Shown: in pieces, positions 33,853 to 37,362 of the stretch | Layout of the letters: each line of letters starts with the position of its first letter | Numbering within the stretch: position 1 is the first letter of the stretch | DNA from: SIG223 sp964442785 | GTDB lineage: Bacteria > Bacillota_I > Bacilli_A > RFN20 > DUOF01 | NCBI GenBank assembly: GCA_964442785.1 | Contig: CAYTZW010000010.1 | Coordinates: 1-37,362, forward strand | Reading direction: 5' to 3' | DNA: 37,362 nt | Translations under genes and position numbers: made by a program | Notes under the pieces: model-generated | Databases searched by the model: none | What the model was told of the DNA's origin: nothing | The model's input: the letters and a program-made list of their open reading frames with translations, nothing else

Positions 33853-34965
33853 TTATTTACTGGTAGCTTTTTGAGCTAAATACTTTTGATAGATAGAAGA
33901 ATCACTACTCTTTTTACGAGTTTTCTTAGGACTTTGGATTTCTATAGAAGCCTTTGTTATCGTAGAATTTCCTTCGTATCTAGCAACAATAGGTTTTTCC
34001 GTACTTGTTTTAGAAGTAGCCTTTTTTTCACCTAAATATTTTAGATAAATTGAAGAATCACTGGCTTTCTTACGTTCTTTTTTCTTGTTTTCAAGGTCAA
34101 GAGAAACTCTAGTAATAGTTGAATCACCTTCATATCTAGCAACAACCGTTTTCTTAGAATTCAATTTTGAAGAAAGACTTTTCTCACCTAAATATTTTAA
34201 ATATACAGAAGAATCACTAGCCTTTTGTTTGACACTAGCAGTTTTAACAACTTTTTCTTTCTTAGAAGAAGCCGTATTATCATTTAAGACTAAGACATTT
34301 TTAATATTAGTTAAGCCACTATAAGCATAAATAAAGTTTTCGATATAACGAGGATAGACATTTGTTTCAGTTAAATCAAAATCCAAAGACTTATTTTTGG
34401 CTTGTTGAATCAATTTTCTTTTTGCAAATTGTAATTGACAATCCTTTATAACATCTTCATATAATTGGCCACTTAACATCAAAGATTCAATTCTTTTTAA
34501 AACTTTAATTTGCATAGAAGAAGGTCCTATATATTCATCTGCGTTGACATCTTTAGAAAAATAAATGAAACCTAAAACACCTAAACTCATTAAAGATAAT
34601 GAAGCAAAGAACCAAATCATACTATTATTTTGTAAAATAGCATAAGTAAATCCAGCGATAAAAAGTAAAGAGAATATCGTGGAAATTTCAAAAATTAAAG
34701 ATTTATATTTATGAAATTTTTTAAAATTATTATATTTTTTACAATCATTACTTAAAGACTCATTACTGGAAATAAGGTCTTTACATTTTAGAATTGCATA
34801 TTTTTCTTCAATTTTATAACTTTGTTTCAAACTTTGATAATCATCATTAGTCTTAAACATAGACTCATAATTTTGGTCAATCAAATCCATTTTAGCTTTT
34901 ACTTTATAATAAGTTTCGATTGCTTTTTCCAATTGGATATAAGCATTTTTATTTTCTTTACTCAT
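33853..34965 (-). CDS. Unknown membrane protein with 52-residue tandem repeats
   Basis: A 370-residue protein. Residues 1-85 are charged and probably coiled coil. Two membrane segments lie at about 90-111 and 117-136. A soluble region follows to about 245. The C-terminus is two complete 52-residue repeats (248-299 and 300-351) plus a partial third (352-370). Each begins K(A/S)SDSS(V/I)Y(L/Q)KYL and the full copies contain VARYEG(D/N)STIT. The repeats are Lys- and Ser-rich and look disordered, facing the cytoplasm if both ends are inside. I do not recognise the family. It lies between sigG and sepF, where B. subtilis has ylmA and ylmC-E, which makes a role in division or sporulation plausible only by position. 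It has its own terminator. Confidence 0.8.
   Translation of the reverse strand: MSKENKNAYIQLEKAIETYYKVKAKMDLIDQNYESMFKTNDDYQSLKQSYKIEEKYAILKCKDLISSNESLSNDCKKYNNFKKFHKYKSLIFEISTIFSLLFIAGFTYAILQNNSMIWFFASLSLMSLGVLGFIYFSKDVNADEYIGPSSMQIKVLKRIESLMLSGQLYEDVIKDCQLQFAKRKLIQQAKNKSLDFDLTETNVYPRYIENFIYAYSGLTNIKNVLVLNDNTASSKKEKVVKTASVKQKASDSSVYLKYLGEKSLSSKLNSKKTVVARYEGDSTITRVSLDLENKKKERKKASDSSIYLKYLGEKKATSKTSTEKPIVARYEGNSTITKASIEIQSPKKTRKKSSDSSIYQKYLAQKATSK
33856..34224 (-). repeat. Tandem 156-bp coding repeats (2.4 copies)
   Basis: Copies occupy 34224-34069 and 34068-33913, with a partial 57-bp copy at 33912-33856, encoding the 52-residue units. Protein identity between the two full units is high at both ends and lower in the middle, so the duplication is not very recent. 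Confidence 0.85.
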
Positions 34966-35049
34966 ACTTCTACCTCCAAGTAATGATATTATACAATAAA
35001 TAGAAATAAAATTAAAAGAAAATTATATTTTTTTGTGATTATTTGTGTA

Positions 35050-35823
35050 CTAAAAAAAACTTTTTAAAGTTTTAAGAGCATCTTTTTCCATTCTTGATAT
35101 TTGTGCTTGACTTACTTGTAATTCTTCTGCTATTTCCATTTGGGTTTTATAAAGATAAAAACGATCATTAATAATCTTCTTTTCTTGACTGTTTAAATGT
35201 TTTAAAGCATCTTCCAAAGTATAAAAATCAATCATTTTTTCAACCGAAAAAGATTCATCACTAATTTGGTCAAGAAGGTAAAGATTATCGCCATAGTTAG
35301 TAGTAATATTACTTTGTAAGGAACTAACCCCCATTGTAGAGTCAATCGCTTCTTTTATTTGATATTCGCTTACTAATAGTAAACCTGCTAAATACTCATT
35401 TGTAGGTTCTTTTCCATATTCACAAAGATATTTTTCTTTTTCTTTCATTATTTGAAAAGCTAAATCTTTAATTTGTCGTGAAATTCTAACCGAACCATTA
35501 TCTCTTAAATATCTTTTTATTTCTCCATTTATCATTGGAACAGCGTAGGTTGAAAACTTCAAATTTAAAGAAGTATCAAAATTATCGATTGCCTTGATAA
35601 GTCCTACACAACCCACTTGAAATAAATCATCAACATTATCATTTCGATCTGAAAATCTTTTAATTAAAGATAAGACTAATTTCATATTTCCTTTCACTAA
35701 TTCTTCTTTTGCATTTTCATCACCATTTTGAGCTTTTTGAAAAAGAATTTCGCTATCCTTATCATTAATTGTTTTGACTTTTGACAAATCTAAATTATTT
35801 ATTGTTACTTTTTTACTAGACAA
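35050..35823 (-). CDS. sigG: RNA polymerase sigma-G, late forespore sporulation factor
   Basis: Directs late forespore transcription. KVTINNLDLSKV at the N-terminus aligns with the SigG-specific KVEICGVDTSKL. DDLFQVGCVGLIKAIDNF, FSTYAVPMINGEIKRYLRD and the region 4 helix VSQAQISRMEKDAL are typical. At 257 residues it is complete. The best start is a TTG at 35823, 8 bases after GAGAGGAG; no ATG is available near the expected N-terminus. The ribosome binding site lies in one arm of a hairpin, and a possible forespore promoter precedes it. It is the third gene after spoIIGA and sigE, as in B. subtilis. Confidence 0.94.
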   Translation of the reverse strand: MSSKKVTINNLDLSKVKTINDKDSEILFQKAQNGDENAKEELVKGNMKLVLSLIKRFSDRNDNVDDLFQVGCVGLIKAIDNFDTSLNLKFSTYAVPMINGEIKRYLRDNGSVRISRQIKDLAFQIMKEKEKYLCEYGKEPTNEYLAGLLLVSEYQIKEAIDSTMGVSSLQSNITTNYGDNLYLLDQISDESFSVEKMIDFYTLEDALKHLNSQEKKIINDRFYLYKTQMEIAEELQVSQAQISRMEKDALKTLKSFF

Positions 35824-35829
35824 AATAAA

Positions 35830-35865
35830 AACTCCTCTCACCTTAATTTTGAGGCAAAAGGAGTT
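35830..35865 (-). promoter_or_regulatory. Hairpin hiding the sigG ribosome binding site
   Basis: On the - strand AACTCCT (35865-35859) is complementary to AGGAGTT (35836-35830), which contains the sigG ribosome binding site. In read-through mRNA from spoIIGA-sigE the site would be masked. A comparable leader hairpin has been described for B. subtilis sigG. Confidence 0.6.
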
Positions 35866-35874
35866 ATTTTATAC
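35844..35874 (-). promoter_or_regulatory. Possible sigma-F-type promoter of sigG
   Basis: On the - strand GTATA (35874-35870) matches the sigma-F -35 core and is followed after 16 bp by CTCAAAATTA, which keeps the A-x-A-x-T-A part of the -10 but lacks the leading GG. A transcript from here would start inside or just after the first hairpin arm and so expose the ribosome binding site. Confidence 0.35.
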
Positions 35875-35877
35875 AAA

Positions 35878-36567
35878 TTAACTCGTTATTTTCGTTTTTA
35901 ACTTTTTAATAATCTTTTTTTCTAATCGAGAAATATAACTTTGTGAAATATTAAGATAATCAGCGACTTCTTTTTGAGTCATTTCAGGATTATTTTGCAA
36001 TCCAAATCGCAAATTTAGTATTAGCTGTTCTCTCTTTTTTAAACTTTTAATGGCATCTTTCATTTTATCTTTTTCTTCCTGCATTGAATAATCATCAGCT
36101 ATATAGTATGATTCTGTCCCAATAATATCTGCTAAAGCAAGTTCATTTCCGTCATAATCAACATTTAAAGGTTCATCTATAGAAACTTCGACTTTACTGC
36201 GATTTTTCTTTCTTAAAAACATCAATATCTCATTTTCAATACATCTTGAAGCATAAGTTGCTAATTTAATATTCTTATCAGGTTTAAAGGTTTTTACGCC
36301 TTTGATAAGACCTAATGTTCCTATACTAATTAAATCTTCAAGATTATACGAATTAGTTTCATATCTTTTAGCAACATAAACTACCAATCTTAAATTATGT
36401 TCAATTAATTTATTTCGTGCTTCTAAAGAACCATTTATATTTTCTAAAACATATTTATCTTCATCTTCTTTTGAAAGTGGTGCTGCTAATGTTTCACTTC
36501 CATTTATGTAATTAACTTCTCCTAAAGATAAATATTTTAAAATAATATTTTTCCATTTTCTTAACAT
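35878..36567 (-). CDS. sigE: RNA polymerase sigma-E (pro-form), early mother-cell sporulation factor
   Basis: Directs early mother-cell transcription. NLRLVVYVAKRYE, DLISIGTLGLIKGV, CIENEILMFLR, VSIDEPLNVDYDGNEL and ISQSYISRLEKKIIK match SigE closely. The N-terminal about 18 residues (MLRKWKNIILKYLSLGEV) form a basic, amphipathic pro-sequence shorter than the 27 residues of B. subtilis; the expected cleavage point precedes NYINGSE. It starts 11 bp after spoIIGA with AGGAGG upstream, so protease and substrate are made together. Confidence 0.95.
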   Translation of the reverse strand: MLRKWKNIILKYLSLGEVNYINGSETLAAPLSKEDEDKYVLENINGSLEARNKLIEHNLRLVVYVAKRYETNSYNLEDLISIGTLGLIKGVKTFKPDKNIKLATYASRCIENEILMFLRKKNRSKVEVSIDEPLNVDYDGNELALADIIGTESYYIADDYSMQEEKDKMKDAIKSLKKREQLILNLRFGLQNNPEMTQKEVADYLNISQSYISRLEKKIIKKLKTKITS

Positions 36568-36578
36568 TATTTTTCCTC

Positions 36579-37307
36579 CTAGATAACTAAAGCATTAAGT
36601 AAACAATCACAACCATTGAAATTTTTAGAAGAATGAGCAAAAATGACTTTTTTAACTTTATTATTAATCATTATTTTACCTTCAATATAAGAAGTAATTA
36701 AATTATCTTGGTTAACTTTTTGATATGATAAAAATTGTTTTTCATTAAACAAATCAAGAGAAAGAAAAACAACAGGAAGATTTTTATAAACCAAGGTATT
36801 ACCAGAATCAAAATAACCAGTTTTTCGATAAATATTGCCATTTATAAACAATATAACTTTATATTGAAACTTTCTTATATTGAGAAACCTTCTAAAGAGA
36901 ACACTAACATAATGAACTAAAAGTACTGCTAAGGGATAAAGAAAAAAAGCCATAAAAGATTTACTGCTAGTAAGATTTAAAATTTGCATTCGGTAAATAA
37001 AATGAGGGGTAATTACGGGAGCAAACATTATAAATGAAAACATTACTACTAGATAAATTATAGTAACCTTTAAAAACATTTTTTTAAATCTTATTAAGAA
37101 GAAAAGCAAAAACAAAAAAGACAATAAATAAGGTATATAATGAATACATATCGCAACACAGTTAAGAAAAACAATGAAAATGACAAAAAAGAAATCACTT
37201 TTCTTAACTTTAAATTCCAGCAAAAAGGAACTTAAATAAAAAGCTGAAATATAAATAATACAATTACCTAAAAAAGACAAATCAATTATGGTATTAATCT
37301 TTATCAC
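36579..37307 (-). CDS. spoIIGA: Pro-sigma-E processing protease SpoIIGA
   Basis: A membrane aspartic protease that cuts the pro-sequence from SigE at the sporulation septum after a forespore signal. About five hydrophobic segments fill residues 8-140. The C-terminal domain has the catalytic YFDSGNTL (Asp167). At 242 residues it is shorter than the roughly 300 of B. subtilis. The start is uncertain: a GTG at 37307 has only a weak site before it, whereas AGGGTGA (37310-37304) would fit a non-canonical ATT at 37298. No ATG is available at the N-terminus. Confidence 0.9.
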   Translation of the reverse strand: MIKINTIIDLSFLGNCIIYISAFYLSSFLLEFKVKKSDFFFVIFIVFLNCVAICIHYIPYLLSFLFLLFFLIRFKKMFLKVTIIYLVVMFSFIMFAPVITPHFIYRMQILNLTSSKSFMAFFLYPLAVLLVHYVSVLFRRFLNIRKFQYKVILFINGNIYRKTGYFDSGNTLVYKNLPVVFLSLDLFNEKQFLSYQKVNQDNLITSYIEGKIMINNKVKKVIFAHSSKNFNGCDCLLNALVI

Positions 37308-37315
37308 CCTACAAC

Positions 37316-37348
37316 ATCATATAACAAAAAAGAAGCAAAAAATGTCAA
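37316..37348 (-). promoter_or_regulatory. Possible promoter of spoIIGA-sigE
   Basis: On the - strand a consensus TTGACA (37348-37343) is followed by TTATAT after 18 bp or TATGAT after 21 bp. The B. subtilis spoIIG promoter is known for an over-long spacer bound by Spo0A. No clear 0A box is seen, but the window ends 14 bp upstream. The leader before the start codon would be very short. Confidence 0.45.
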
Positions 37349-37362
37349 AAAAAGGCAAAAAT

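Noticed and set aside
1..37362. Prophage, conjugative or insertion-sequence content
   Set aside because: No transposase, integrase, capsid, portal or relaxase genes were seen. The only accessory-looking parts are the toxin-antitoxin remnant, the ATPase and the decayed stretch after leuS.
1..37362. Mycoplasma-type genetic code (TGA as Trp)
   Set aside because: The XRE gene ends in TGA directly before a coupled start codon, and tryptophans in conserved motifs are TGG.

Overview
The window comes from an AT-rich, endospore-forming member of the Bacillota, probably a Bacilli or Erysipelotrichia-type lineage. Three sporulation sigma factors (SigE, SigG, SigK), the pro-SigE protease SpoIIGA, a Cse60-like spore protein and a collagen-like spore-surface candidate are all present. 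TGA is used as a stop codon, so this is not a Mycoplasma-type code. Ribosome binding sites are strong and Gram-positive, rho-independent terminators follow many genes, and ileS has a T-box leader. No tRNA, rRNA, CRISPR array or intact insertion sequence was seen. I could not assign a genus.

Layout. 1-6.1 kb (+): the 3' part of leuS, a decayed stretch with gene remnants and a 23-bp-phased repeat array, a Cse60-like gene, an unknown membrane-anchored protein, mnmA, a Phd/YefM antitoxin with a frameshifted ParE-type toxin, and a nucleotidyltransferase-fold protein. 6.1-9.3 kb (-): an AAA/DUF4143 ATPase with its own 33-bp-phased repeat array, then an M3 oligoendopeptidase. 9.4-16.3 kb (+): recD2, parE and parC. 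Then sigK (-), yqeG-yhbY-VTT membrane protein (+), an ABC-F ATPase (-) and the collagen-like gene (-).

At 20963-20990 there is a 28-bp sequence with the architecture of a XerC/XerD dif site, 24/28 identical to the Bacillus subtilis dif as I remember it. Left of it most genes point right; right of it every gene points left. That is the pattern expected where two replichores meet, so I read this as the chromosome terminus. Two near-identical 17-bp palindromes flank the collagen-like gene beside dif.

21-37.3 kb, all (-): an unknown protein with a nested stem-loop leader; an XRE regulator translationally coupled to a RelA/SpoT-type protein that keeps the hydrolase and TGS domains but seems to have lost the synthetase; a CmpB-like membrane protein; a GH78-like rhamnosidase; three small unknown genes; rluD-type, lspA and T-box-controlled ileS; sepF; an unknown membrane protein with 52-residue tandem repeats; and sigG, sigE and spoIIGA. 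This last block keeps the gene order of the B. subtilis spoIIG-sepF-ileS-lspA-ylyB region, with several intervening ylm genes and divIVA missing.

SpoIIGA processes pro-SigE in the mother cell, SigG takes over in the forespore, and SigK acts late in the mother cell. Cse60 and the collagen-like protein are plausible products of this programme. ParE/ParC and dif are both used in chromosome separation.
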